A DNA stretch of 37,468 nt from an uncultured Spirochaetaceae bacterium (lineage in GTDB: Bacteria; Spirochaetota; Spirochaetia; Sphaerochaetales; Sphaerochaetaceae). Positions 23,537-31,632 of this stretch are shown here, piece after piece. Position 1 is the first letter of the stretch, and each line of letters starts with the position of its first letter. The stretch covers positions 1 to 37,468 of the forward strand of contig CALXOH010000023.1 of assembly GCA_944389975.1 (NCBI GenBank), written 5' to 3'. The position numbers were made by a program, and so were the translations under genes. The notes below the pieces were generated by a model that saw only the letters and a program-made list of their open reading frames with translations, did not search any database and was not told where the DNA came from.

Positions 23537-23604
23537 AAACATAGCCAACTGCCCCATCTAAACATAGCCAACTGCCCCATCTAAACATAGCCAACTACTC
23601 CACC
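23537..23604. repeat. 23-base tandem repeat, two full copies and one diverged
   Basis: Units beginning AAACATAGCCAACTGC start at 23537 and 23560 and are identical over 23 bases. A third at 23583 matches for the first 14 bases and then diverges (ACTCCACC instead of GCCCCATCT). The repeats abut without spacers. A TATAAT follows at 23608-23613, before the ATPase gene. They may be the sub-terminal repeats of a lost insertion sequence or binding sites of a regulator. Confidence 0.8.
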
Positions 23605-23654
23605 AGTTATAATTTACTCTTGTAATAATTGACCGTATATCTCAAACTGAAACT

Positions 23655-24926
23655 ATGAAGGAATATATCCCGAGAATTGTTGATTCGATCTTTAAACTCA
23701 AGCTGGAAACAATGGGTGCAGTCTATGTGAAAGGTGCAAAATGGTGCGGCAAAACCACAACATCTGAACAATTTGCAAAAAGTGTTGTCTATCTTGATGA
23801 CCCTGAATCAGGCGAAAGCTTGCGTGCAATGGCAGAACATAGTCCTTCAATGCTTCTACAAGGGATTGTTCCGAGATTGATTGATGAATGGCAACTTGTT
23901 CCTTCTCTATGGGATGCAATCCGTTTTACTGTTGACAAACGCGGAGAAGATGGTCAATTCATCATCACGGGATCTGTCACGCCTCCGGATGATGACAAGA
24001 AGCATCACAGTGGAACAGGACGTATCTCACGCCTCATCATGCGGCCGATGACACTCGCTGAATCTGGCAATTCCAGCAAACAGGTAAGCCTCAAAGACCT
24101 CTTCGAAGGCAACCTGGATATCAATGGGGAAAGTTCAATCAGAATCGATGAACTTGCCTTTCTCGCATGCAGAGGAGGGTGGCCAAGAGCCTGCAAAGCC
24201 AACAGAAGCAGGAACTCAGCACTGCAGATTGCCAGAGAGTATATCGATGCAATCACATCATCAGATATCACAACCTCCGAAGGAAGCACAATCAACCCTA
24301 CGCTGATGAAACATTTCCTTAGGGTATATGCCCGCAATATAGGATCACAGATCGCACTCTCGGATTTGAGCAGGGATCTTACAGATACAATCTTTTCTGA
24401 ACATACCGCCCTGAATTACCATAAACGCCTCTCTGATACATTTGTCATAGAAGATATGGATGCATGGAATCCCAACCTACGTTCAAAAACCGCTGTGAGA
24501 ACATCTCCAACCAGATATTTTACAGATCCATCTCTGGCAGCTGCCAGCCTAGGAGCAGGTCCTGACGATCTTATTGCCGATATGAAAACATTCGGATTTA
24601 TATTGGAGAATCTCTGCATCAGGGATCTACGCGTATATGCTCAGCCACTGGATGGAGATGTGCTGCATTACCGAGATAAGAACAACCTCGAATGCGATGC
24701 AGTAGTACATCTTAGAAATGGCAGGTACGGTTTGATTGAGATAAAAATGGGAGGACAGTCAGCAATCGAACATGGAGCAGAGACATTGAAGAAACTGGCT
24801 CAGAAGATCGATACCGAGAAAATGGCGACTCCATCATTTCTGATGGTTCTGACAGGTGTTTCTCCTATAGCTTATCAGAGAGCTGATGGTGTTCTTGTCG
24901 TTCCCGTCGGCTGCCTCTGTCCATGA
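23655..24926 (+). CDS. AAA ATPase with DUF4143 domain
   Basis: A 423-residue protein of the widespread ATP-binding (AAA_14) plus DUF4143 family. The Walker A is KGAKWCGKTTT, the Walker B region LIDEWQLVPSLWDAIR, and the sensor TGSVTPP. In the second half, ALNYHKRLSDTFVIEDMDAW and then YFTDPSLAAASLG and FGFILENLCIRDLRVYA are the DUF4143 blocks. The end has a PD-(D/E)xK-like pattern (ECDAVVHL, then YGLIEIKMGG), typical of this family. Members occur in accessory DNA and their function is unsettled. No ribosome binding site is seen before the ATG at 23655. The gene stands alone, next to the tandem repeats. Confidence 0.9.
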   Translation: MKEYIPRIVDSIFKLKLETMGAVYVKGAKWCGKTTTSEQFAKSVVYLDDPESGESLRAMAEHSPSMLLQGIVPRLIDEWQLVPSLWDAIRFTVDKRGEDGQFIITGSVTPPDDDKKHHSGTGRISRLIMRPMTLAESGNSSKQVSLKDLFEGNLDINGESSIRIDELAFLACRGGWPRACKANRSRNSALQIAREYIDAITSSDITTSEGSTINPTLMKHFLRVYARNIGSQIALSDLSRDLTDTIFSEHTALNYHKRLSDTFVIEDMDAWNPNLRSKTAVRTSPTRYFTDPSLAAASLGAGPDDLIADMKTFGFILENLCIRDLRVYAQPLDGDVLHYRDKNNLECDAVVHLRNGRYGLIEIKMGGQSAIEHGAETLKKLAQKIDTEKMATPSFLMVLTGVSPIAYQRADGVLVVPVGCLCP

Positions 24927-25041
24927 TGTACTAATTCTCAAGGCTCAATTGTCAAAAAAATTTATGAGTTTGACTAGAAATTTTATCTAAATCTAAAGGT
25001 GTTAATATGTCACGTATCGTTTTTCTTGCTTTGGAAAAGGC

Positions 25042-25079
25042 AAAAGGTTGCCCCGCTGCATTATGCGGCAAGGGCAACC
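25042..25079 (-). terminator. Rho-independent terminator of the sugar-ABC operon
   Basis: On the minus strand GGTTGCCC and GGGCAACC make a perfect eight-base stem (25046-25079), with a smaller GC-N-GCA/TGC-N-GC stem inside, followed by TTTTGCCTTTT. It lies 13 bases after the binding-protein stop at 25092. Confidence 0.9.
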
Positions 25080-25091
25080 GAGGGTGAAAAA

Positions 25092-26027
25092 TCAATGCCA
25101 CTCAAGGAAACTCTCTGCGTTTTCCTTGGTAACGATCTCACAATCCGTATAGATGATAGGATCCACACTCTCTCCGTTTTCAAGCTTGATGATGTAATCG
25201 ACTGCAGTCTTTCCCATAAGCCTTGGCTGCTGTGCAATCGTCATATCCATCACTCCATCAAGGATTGCCTGGGCACCTTCAGGTGAACCGTCGAATCCAC
25301 AAACGATGATCTCGTCGTTAAGTCCGCGTGCAGATACTGCCTGGCCTGCGCCCTGTGCCATCTGGTCATCGCAACAGAAAATACCTACGAGGTCAGGGTA
25401 TGCCGTGAGGAAATTCTCAGCGACAGTCATGCTGGTACCCATATCGCCGTTGCCGTAATCTGCAGTTACAACCTCAACATCAGGATATTTCTGGATCTCA
25501 TCCATAAAGCCCTTGTAACGAGCTGTCGTTGCTGCGTTTCCTGCCGCTCCATCGATGATTGCAACCTGTCCCTTGACGTTCTCGCCAAACCACTTTGCAG
25601 CAAGTTGTCCACCTGCAAAGTTGTCTGTACCGATGTAAGAGACATAGTTTGACTCATCTGCACCACTGTCTACCAAGAACACTGGAATACCTTGCTGTGC
25701 TGCAGTATTGATCGAGTTGACAATTGCAGTCGAATCGTTCGGGATGATGATAAGGTAATCAACACCCTGCGCGATGAATGCTTCAACGATACTGATCTGC
25801 TTGTCGACTTCGATTGACGAATCAGGGGCATTTGATTTGAAAACGAAACCATTAGCCTCCGCAGCCTCCTTCACTGCGTCGTTGATTGCCACGAAATACG
25901 GATTGCCGAACTGCTTGGGCACGAACGCAATCGTCTTCGCTTCAGATGAGTCACTTCCCGCCTGTGCAAAGATACACGGCATTGCAATTGCAAACAATGC
26001 AAGACATACGATAAGAACTTTCTTCAT
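25092..26027 (-). CDS. Sugar-type ABC transporter substrate-binding protein
   Basis: A 311-residue periplasmic-binding protein of the ribose / galactose cluster. The signal peptide is KKVLIVCLALFAIAMPCIFAQA, cleaved after about residue 22. There is a Cys at residue 18, but the residues before it (AMP) do not make a proper lipobox. The mature part starts TIAFVPKQFGNPYFVAINDAV, with IIIPNDSTAIVNSINTAAQQGIPVFLVDSG in the first lobe and GIFCCDDQMAQGAGQAV and VCGFDGSPEGAQAILDG in the second, all typical of this fold. The ligand is not predictable from sequence. The start at 26027 has AAGGAGG. It is the last gene of the LacI-controlled operon, with its own operator-like site 44 bases upstream. Confidence 0.93.
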   Translation of the reverse strand: MKKVLIVCLALFAIAMPCIFAQAGSDSSEAKTIAFVPKQFGNPYFVAINDAVKEAAEANGFVFKSNAPDSSIEVDKQISIVEAFIAQGVDYLIIIPNDSTAIVNSINTAAQQGIPVFLVDSGADESNYVSYIGTDNFAGGQLAAKWFGENVKGQVAIIDGAAGNAATTARYKGFMDEIQKYPDVEVVTADYGNGDMGTSMTVAENFLTAYPDLVGIFCCDDQMAQGAGQAVSARGLNDEIIVCGFDGSPEGAQAILDGVMDMTIAQQPRLMGKTAVDYIIKLENGESVDPIIYTDCEIVTKENAESFLEWH

Positions 26028-26070
26028 TCTTTCCTCCTTTTATGGATCTGGTACTCCTTCCAAATCCTAT

Positions 26071-26082
26071 TAAAACGTTTTA
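26071..26082. promoter_or_regulatory. LacI-type operator before the binding-protein gene
   Basis: TAAAACGTTTTA is a perfect 12-base palindrome overlapping the permease stop codon and 44 bases upstream of the binding-protein start. It is identical to the site at the lacI promoter (30626-30637), so it is very probably bound by the same regulator and could separately control the most abundant component. Confidence 0.75.
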
Positions 26083-27063
26083 CTTATTAGCTGAAACACG
26101 TTGTCTTACAACGTCGAATGTAACAGCGATGACGATGATCACCCCGACTACGATCTGTGTGAAATAGCTGCCGACACCTATGATTACAAGGCCGTTGCGG
26201 ATGATCGTGATTATTATTGCCCCGATAAGCGTCCCGAGAACCCCACCTTCGCCACCGGCAAGGCTTGTTCCTCCGACGACAGCTGCGGCAATAGCCTCCA
26301 TCTCATATCCATTTCCAGCTGTGGGCTGGGCTGCTGTGAGACGTGCAAGATATACAACTCCTGCAAGAGCCACGCACAACGATGAAAGCGTGTATGAGAT
26401 TATAAGCGTTCTTTCGACCTTCACTCCTGAAAGTCGTGCCGAAGTGACATTGGATCCTACTGCAAAGATCGACCTTCCCGTTGATGTCTTCGTTAGAAAG
26501 AAAACCGCCAAGGCACCTACGATCACAAATATGTACACCGGGAATGGAATACCAAACAGGAATCCCTGTCCTATGAACGTGAAAGCTGCTGCACCCTTGA
26601 CGTTCACCTGTGTCGAATTCGTAATCCAGAGCGTAACACCTCGGACAATGTACATGGTGCCAAGTGTCATTATGAACGCTGGTAAGCGCACATAAGCGAT
26701 CATCACGCCGTTCATGATGCCTATCAAAGCCCCGGTTGCAAGTGCTGCAAGAATTCCAAGGTACATGTTTCCAGTCGCGTTTATCACCATTGCACAGATT
26801 ACGGAACTGAATGCAAGTACAGAACCCTGCCCGAGATCGATCCCGCCAGTGAGTATGACGAACGTCATTCCCGTACCCATGATCGCATAGACGGCCGCCT
26901 GCCTGAGTATGTTCATTATGTTGTATGAGCTGAAGAAGTTATCGCTCATCAAAGTAAAGAACAGAACTACAAGCAACAACGGAAGGAGTGCATTGAGCCC
27001 TTGTACTTTGGAAAACTTCCCAAGAACCATTGAGAATTGTGAATTTTTATCAAGCAGTTTCAT
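26080..27063 (-). CDS. Sugar-type ABC transporter permease (RbsC-like)
   Basis: A 327-residue integral membrane protein with about nine to ten helices. Landmarks of the RbsC group are VILTGGIDLGQGSVLAFSSVI in the first half, then ALGGNP-like AVGSNVTSARLSGVKVERTL in the cytoplasmic coupling region and GGTSLAGGEGGVLGTLIGAIIITIIRNGLV. The start at 27063 has GGGAGGGAAAG before it and lies inside the last codons of the ATPase gene, a 14-base overlap that couples their translation. It forms the pore with a second copy of itself. Confidence 0.94.
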   Translation of the reverse strand: MKLLDKNSQFSMVLGKFSKVQGLNALLPLLLVVLFFTLMSDNFFSSYNIMNILRQAAVYAIMGTGMTFVILTGGIDLGQGSVLAFSSVICAMVINATGNMYLGILAALATGALIGIMNGVMIAYVRLPAFIMTLGTMYIVRGVTLWITNSTQVNVKGAAAFTFIGQGFLFGIPFPVYIFVIVGALAVFFLTKTSTGRSIFAVGSNVTSARLSGVKVERTLIISYTLSSLCVALAGVVYLARLTAAQPTAGNGYEMEAIAAAVVGGTSLAGGEGGVLGTLIGAIIITIIRNGLVIIGVGSYFTQIVVGVIIVIAVTFDVVRQRVSANK

Positions 27064-28567
27064 TATCTTTCCCTCCCATTGCATAGAACATGATCTTCTC
27101 CTGTGTTGCATCCTTTGCATCGAGGAATTTCACCAAACGTCCTTCCCTGAACACAGCTATCCTATCGGAAACCCCGAGAATCTCAGGAAGCTCGGAAGAA
27201 ATGACGATGACGGCATTGCCCTCCTCTGCAAGGCTGTTTATTATCTTGTAGACTTCGGTTTTCGCACCTACATCAATACCTCTGGTCGGTTCATCGAAGA
27301 TGTAAATGCAAGATCCGCGCATGAGCCACTTGGCAAAGACAACCTTTTGCTGGTTGCCTCCGGAAAGATATTTGACGGCTCTGTCTATCGATGGAAGCTT
27401 TATCTTCAACTTCTCGACGTACTTGTTGACTTCACTCCTCTCTTTTCCCTTGGAAAGGATTCCATTGGTCTTTATCTTGTCAAGCGATGCAGCGACAGTG
27501 TTCCAAGAGACCGACTTGTTGAGGAAAAGACCCTCCTCCTTTCTGTTCTCAGTCAGAAAACCAAGCCCATGATTTATCGCATCAGTTGGGTTTTTGATTT
27601 TGATTTCCTTTCCGTCCTTGAAGATCTTTCCATTCTTTTTCTTCGAAACTCCGAATATTGCCTTCGCCGTCTCTGTACGTCCCGATCCGACGAGGCCAGA
27701 GAACCCAAGCACTTCGCCCCTCCGAACGTTGAAACTCACATCCTTTACGAACGTGTTGTCGGCAAGCCCTTCCACAGCGAAACAGACATCGCCGATCTTT
27801 GCATGACGCTCCGGATAAATCTGTACCAACGGACGCCCGACTACATAAGATATGATCTCGTTCATATCCATGGTCTTCACATCCTCTATGTACGTGATGT
27901 ACTTGCCGTCCCTGAGTATCGACGCATCATCCCCTATCTCCTTGATCTCCTCCATTCTGTGGGAGATGTAGATGAACGTGACACCTTTTTCCTTCATCGT
28001 ATTGATGATTGAGAAAAGATTCTCGATCTCTTTGTCAGATAGTGACGACGTAGGTTCGTCAAGGATCACGAACTTCGGATTCTGCGAAAACATCTTCACT
28101 ATCTCGACGATCTGCTGCTCTGCGACAGAAAGATCCTTGACTTTCGCACTCGGATCCAAAGTCACGCCCAGCTCTTTTGACCATCGAAGCGTTTCGCTCT
28201 TCATCTTCTCAAAATCGAGAACTCCAGACCTCTTCCTTATTTCTCTGGTAAGAAAGACATTTTCAGATACACTCAGATGCGGTACCAGGCTGTTCTCTTG
28301 GAATACAGTGCCTATCCCTTTCCTACGGGTAATCCAGATATCGCGATCCTTCAGCTCCTCCCCGTCGAAGAACACACTGCCCGAATCCTCCTTGAGAACG
28401 CCTGTGAGAATTTTGATCAATGTGGATTTTCCCGCTCCATTCTCACCTAACAGACAATGGACAGTCCCCCTCTTTACGGAAAACGATACATCTTCAAGGG
28501 CATAGACTCCGGAGAACATTTTCGATATATGCCGGAACTCGACGATCGGGCATCCTTCTCCTGCCAT
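27050..28567 (-). CDS. Sugar-type ABC transporter ATPase, two domains (RbsA-like)
   Basis: A 505-residue protein with two fused nucleotide-binding domains. The first is complete: GENGAGKST, LSVAEQQIVEIVKM and VILDEPTSSLS. The second has the usual reduced Walker A (GLVGSGRTE), an intact LSGGNQQKVVFAKWL and a following IYIFDEPTRGID. This is the standard arrangement for the carbohydrate uptake class 2 ATPases. The start at 28567 has AAGGAGGGAAGG upstream; the amidohydrolase stop is 28 bases before it. It couples ATP use to the permease next door. Confidence 0.95.
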   Translation of the reverse strand: MAGEGCPIVEFRHISKMFSGVYALEDVSFSVKRGTVHCLLGENGAGKSTLIKILTGVLKEDSGSVFFDGEELKDRDIWITRRKGIGTVFQENSLVPHLSVSENVFLTREIRKRSGVLDFEKMKSETLRWSKELGVTLDPSAKVKDLSVAEQQIVEIVKMFSQNPKFVILDEPTSSLSDKEIENLFSIINTMKEKGVTFIYISHRMEEIKEIGDDASILRDGKYITYIEDVKTMDMNEIISYVVGRPLVQIYPERHAKIGDVCFAVEGLADNTFVKDVSFNVRRGEVLGFSGLVGSGRTETAKAIFGVSKKKNGKIFKDGKEIKIKNPTDAINHGLGFLTENRKEEGLFLNKSVSWNTVAASLDKIKTNGILSKGKERSEVNKYVEKLKIKLPSIDRAVKYLSGGNQQKVVFAKWLMRGSCIYIFDEPTRGIDVGAKTEVYKIINSLAEEGNAVIVISSELPEILGVSDRIAVFREGRLVKFLDAKDATQEKIMFYAMGGKDNETA

Positions 28568-28594
28568 TTTCCTTCCCTCCTTTTTTACTCAAAG

Positions 28595-29542
28595 CTATTT
28601 TGAGAACCAGAACTTGTCCGCCGTCTTCCCCATCAGATTCTCAAGTTCATCATCCGTGAGGAATGAAGTATACCTTGCCACGCAGTCGACATGCTGCTTG
28701 TACGTGCATGCAACAAGTACGGTAGGGGCATCGGATCCCCACATCACACGATCGATTGCGCCCATCTCCTTGGCGCACTTCAATACCCTCTGCATCTCCG
28801 GCCACGGATACTCTTCCCCTGCCCTTGTCGCAAGCATCGGAATACCCGAGCAGTCAAAATGAACAGTATCGTTGTATTCCAAGATCGATAGAGTCTTCTT
28901 AAGACTGTCCAACCCTGTTGATTCCTTCTTGTCCCAAAGACGGCTTACGCCCATGTGGGGAAGCATTATCTTCATAGTCGGGTAACGCTTTGCAACTTCC
29001 AATAGATCATCGATCGGGAAATCGTTCGGGCCGTCCCCCCAGCCAAGGTCAAGCATGAAGTATGCATCATATTTCATGATTGTCTCGAATATGAACTGGT
29101 TCTCCAGAGCAAGCATATCGAAAGGTGTATCAGGGGATTCGAACTTGAGTCCTTTGTACTTGTACTTTCCAAGACATAGTTCTGCAGACTCCAGGAACTC
29201 TTTCTTGTCATTTGGGTTTGCAAGCCCTACGGTCACATACCTATCCGGTTCCTTTCTGATGATCTCATTGATGTATTCATACTGCTCTCCGTAGCATGGG
29301 GTCTGCAATAATACGACCTTGTCAAATCCAAGAAGCTCCTCATACGTCTTCATCACTTCAATCGGAAATACGCAATCCCTTGCCTCCGGTGGCACGAACT
29401 GTATCACATTACTCCCGACACTGACCTTGCCGTTTCCGAGCGGAAGCAATTTCTCTTTGTCGAGCCTCCTTCCATGAAGCTTCTCCCACACATGGCCATG
29501 CGCTTCTATGAAAAGCATGTCCTTTCCACGTAAATTGATCAT
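28595..29542 (-). CDS. Amidohydrolase-2 family (TIM-barrel) hydrolase or lactonase
   Basis: A 315-residue protein of the amidohydrolase-related family (PF04909 group). EAHGHVWE near the N-terminus supplies the paired metal histidines (HxH). GLKFESPDTPF is the strand with the bridging Lys/Glu position, PHMGVSRLWD carries a His, and RVMWGSDAPT ends in the catalytic Asp. In this superfamily members are lactonases, deaminases or decarboxylases. Standing between lacI and a sugar-type importer, it probably acts on the imported compound or its lactone, an inference from context only. The start at 29542 has AGGAGG four bases before the ATG. Confidence 0.85.
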   Translation of the reverse strand: MINLRGKDMLFIEAHGHVWEKLHGRRLDKEKLLPLGNGKVSVGSNVIQFVPPEARDCVFPIEVMKTYEELLGFDKVVLLQTPCYGEQYEYINEIIRKEPDRYVTVGLANPNDKKEFLESAELCLGKYKYKGLKFESPDTPFDMLALENQFIFETIMKYDAYFMLDLGWGDGPNDFPIDDLLEVAKRYPTMKIMLPHMGVSRLWDKKESTGLDSLKKTLSILEYNDTVHFDCSGIPMLATRAGEEYPWPEMQRVLKCAKEMGAIDRVMWGSDAPTVLVACTYKQHVDCVARYTSFLTDDELENLMGKTADKFWFSK

Positions 29543-29554
29543 TTTTCCTCCTAA

Positions 29555-30592
29555 TCAGCCAATCGCATTCACAGATTCCCTGGCAATATACTCGAATGGA
29601 AGGAGAATCATTTCCTCCTCCACATCATCTCCATCTATAAGACTCTTCAATATGCGCATTGCAGTTGCGCCTATCTCGAACTTCGGCTGCTTTATCGTGG
29701 TGAGGGATGGATTGATGATTTCTGATATGTATATGTCATCAAATCCGGCGATGCTGAGATCGAACGGAACCTGTATATTGAGTCGTGATGCACATTTTAT
29801 GCATTCGATCGCATCGATATCCCCGCCGATTGCAAAAAGTGCGCTTACCCTATCTTCCCCCGTCCACACTTCCTCAAGCGCCTTATATATGCTTCCAAAC
29901 TCATTCCTATGGAACTTGCAGAGCTTCGGAAGAAGCCCATGGGCCTTCATCGCTTCCATGTATCCCCGACATCTCTCGCTGACTATCTGGACTATCTCAT
30001 AAGGGGCGAGACATCCAATATTCCTGTGCCCGAGTTGAATAATCTTTTCCGTCATGAAATACCCCGCACGGAAATTGTCGAGTCCGACGCAGGGACAGTC
30101 AGGCTCCTCCAGGTAACGGTCAAGTCTGACAACTGGAATACCCAGATTAATTAAACGTTTTACTAATTCCTTTTCCCTTTCATCAGGTAAATCAACGCCA
30201 CAAAGGCCAACACCTGCAACGCCAAGAGAAATCATTGTATCGATAAATGATTGTTCGCGTTCAATACTGTTGTCAGTATTGGCGAATATCACATTGTATC
30301 CGAGCTTATTTGCCTGGTCGGTGAAACCCGACGTCACCTCAGGATAGAAATGATTCATCAACGAAGGTATAACTAACCCTATAACGGGCAAAGTCTTACC
30401 TTTCATCTGCTGGGCAAAGGTAGCAGGACGGAAATTCAATTCCTTCACTGCGGAAAGTACTTTCTTGTTTGTTTCATCGGAGAATCGATTGTTGTCCGGA
30501 TCTTTCAAGATGCATGAAACAGTAGCCATGGACACACCCGCAAGCTTGGCAACATCTGTTATTTTCGCCCTTGTTCCATTTCTCTTCACCAT
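29555..30592 (-). CDS. LacI-family transcriptional regulator
   Basis: A 345-residue regulator. The N-terminal helix-turn-helix and hinge are ITDVAKLAGVSMATVSCIL and KVLSAVKELNFRPATFAQQM. The ligand-binding domain starts IGLVIPSLMNHFYPEVTSGF and ends with DLSIAGFDDIYISEIINPSLTTIKQP. A Cys replaces the usual Arg or Lys after VS in the recognition helix (TVSCIL), which may alter base preference. It is the first gene of the operon and the likely binder of the TAAAACGTTTTA palindromes. The start at 30592 has AGGGAG eight bases before it. The promoter with an operator downstream of it indicates self-control. Confidence 0.95.
   Translation of the reverse strand: MVKRNGTRAKITDVAKLAGVSMATVSCILKDPDNNRFSDETNKKVLSAVKELNFRPATFAQQMKGKTLPVIGLVIPSLMNHFYPEVTSGFTDQANKLGYNVIFANTDNSIEREQSFIDTMISLGVAGVGLCGVDLPDEREKELVKRLINLGIPVVRLDRYLEEPDCPCVGLDNFRAGYFMTEKIIQLGHRNIGCLAPYEIVQIVSERCRGYMEAMKAHGLLPKLCKFHRNEFGSIYKALEEVWTGEDRVSALFAIGGDIDAIECIKCASRLNIQVPFDLSIAGFDDIYISEIINPSLTTIKQPKFEIGATAMRILKSLIDGDDVEEEMILLPFEYIARESVNAIG
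30151..30162. promoter_or_regulatory. LacI-type operator inside the lacI coding sequence
   Basis: TTAAACGTTTTA differs by one base from the TAAAACGTTTTA palindromes at 30626 and 26071. It lies about 430 bases into the lacI gene (474 bases from the promoter site), a spacing at which looping or a roadblock is possible. It could be chance in an A/T-rich codon run. Confidence 0.45.
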
Positions 30593-30625
30593 CTTCTAGT
30601 CTCCCTAAATATTACCTATACTTAG

Positions 30626-30673
30626 TAAAACGTTTTAATAATTTAATTATACCGCACATACCCAAGCAGTCAA
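30626..30673 (-). promoter_or_regulatory. Promoter and operator of the lacI / sugar-ABC operon
   Basis: On the minus strand TTGACT (30668-30673) and TATAAT (30646-30651) are separated by 16 bases, a strong sigma-70-type promoter. The perfect palindrome TAAAACGTTTTA (30626-30637) covers the predicted start of transcription about 10 bases past the -10 box, the classic repressing position. The lacI ATG lies 35 bases further on. Confidence 0.8.
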
Positions 30674-30817
30674 GTAAAAATTTCCTACTCCATGCCATGG
30701 CGAGATGCGGGAATTCTATCCAATTCAAAACGAGATCAGGCTTGGAGGCAATGATTAAGATTAGAGCCATCTCTTCCATTCGCTCTCAAAACATGCAGAT
30801 GGCGTACACTCCTCCAT

Positions 30818-30847
30818 TTGACATATTTCGGCAACTTTTGTTAAAGT
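30818..30847 (+). promoter_or_regulatory. Likely promoter of the ykoFEDC operon
   Basis: TTGACA (30818-30823) and TAAAGT (30842-30847) with an 18-base spacer and a TG three bases before the -10 box. It would start transcription near 30854, just before the riboswitch. Confidence 0.5.
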
Positions 30848-30865
30848 CTGCCCCAGATAATCAAA

Positions 30866-30950
30866 GTGATTCTGGGGAGCTGTAAAGCTGAGAAAGGCCA
30901 GTCCTGACCCAAAACCTGATCTGGATAATACCAGCGTAGGGAGCAATCGC
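30866..30950 (+). promoter_or_regulatory. TPP riboswitch (THI element)
   Basis: The conserved blocks of the thiamine pyrophosphate aptamer are all present: GGGGAGC (30874-30880), AGCTGAGA at 30886-30893 (sensor loop), GACCC, ACCTGATCTGGATAATACCAGCGTAG in the pyrophosphate arm (30914-30939), then GGGAG. GTGATT (30866-30871) and AATCGC (30945-30950) close stem P1. P3 is very short (AGCT-GTAA-AGCT). No terminator hairpin with a T-run follows, so control is most likely of translation of ykoF. TPP binding is expected to switch off thiamine-precursor uptake. Confidence 0.95.
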
Positions 30951-30998
30951 TGACAGTTCGGCATGAATCTCTTTGAAAGAATCAGGAGGTTCATTTCC

Positions 30999-31622
30999 AT
31001 GGACAAACATTACGTCAGTTACGGATCCTGCCCGGCCGGCAGTTGCGGGGCATCGAAAGACATAACGGGGTGTCGCTTCAGCATCTCCCCGATGTCTGAT
31101 GATTTTATCAACATCATCCTCTCATCCATTTCCAAGGTCGACACATCCAAGCTCTGGAGCAAGACGGACAAGCTCTCGACGATATACCGCGGGAAAAGGT
31201 GCCACGTGCTCGATGCGCTCAAAGCCTGCTTCATCTACTCGTACAGGAAGGATGTGCACAGTACGATGGAAATCACACTTTCAAAGGGCTGCCCCGGCGA
31301 CACGGATGCAGAGAGCCATCTGGCAGATGACGACATTCTGCTCAATGAAGGAAACATCTCGAACGTTCATTTCCCGGTCGATTCGAAAATTGCGCTCTAT
31401 CCGATGGGTGTAGGCAATTATATGCAATACATCGCGGATGTGGTGAACAAAGCAATCGACTTGGGCATTTACGATCGTTCCTCGCACTATGCAACGATCC
31501 TCAAAGGTGATGTGCAGGATCTCTTCTCCTACTTCAATTGGGTGGCAAAGTACTCGGAAGAGCATCTTTCCCACTACGTTTTCGAAATCACATTGTCTGT
31601 GAACAGCCCTACTGCAGAGTGA
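30999..31622 (+). CDS. ykoF: Thiamine/HMP-binding protein YkoF
   Basis: A 207-residue cytoplasmic protein of the YKOF family, two tandem ACT-like alpha-beta repeats. Both repeats show: the first has GCRFSISPMSDDFINIILSSI and KVDTSKLWSKTDKLSTIYRGKRCHVLDALKACF, with ITLSKGCPGD; the second begins SKIALYPMGVGNYMQYIADVVNKA and has SSHYATILKGDVQDLFSYF. YkoF of Bacillus binds thiamine or its pyrimidine. It sits right behind the TPP riboswitch and before the transport genes. The start at 30999 has AGGAGG nine bases before it; an in-frame ATG at 30963 lies inside the leader and has no such site. Confidence 0.93.
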   Translation: MDKHYVSYGSCPAGSCGASKDITGCRFSISPMSDDFINIILSSISKVDTSKLWSKTDKLSTIYRGKRCHVLDALKACFIYSYRKDVHSTMEITLSKGCPGDTDAESHLADDDILLNEGNISNVHFPVDSKIALYPMGVGNYMQYIADVVNKAIDLGIYDRSSHYATILKGDVQDLFSYFNWVAKYSEEHLSHYVFEITLSVNSPTAE

Positions 31623-31632
31623 GGTGGATATT

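Noticed and set aside
23537-23604. CRISPR array
   Set aside because: The 23-base units abut with no spacers, there are only three and no cas genes are present.
25962-26027. Lipoprotein anchor on the binding protein
   Set aside because: The residues before Cys18 (AMP) do not form a lipobox, so ordinary signal-peptide cleavage after AQA is preferred.
26909-28012. Long open frame antisense to the sugar-ABC permease and ATPase genes
   Set aside because: It mirrors strongly conserved ATPase and permease motifs on the other strand and has no ribosome binding site; an artefact of codon bias.
30963-30998. Earlier ATG for ykoF
   Set aside because: It lies just after the riboswitch with no Shine-Dalgarno; AGGAGG serves the ATG at 30999, which fits the family.
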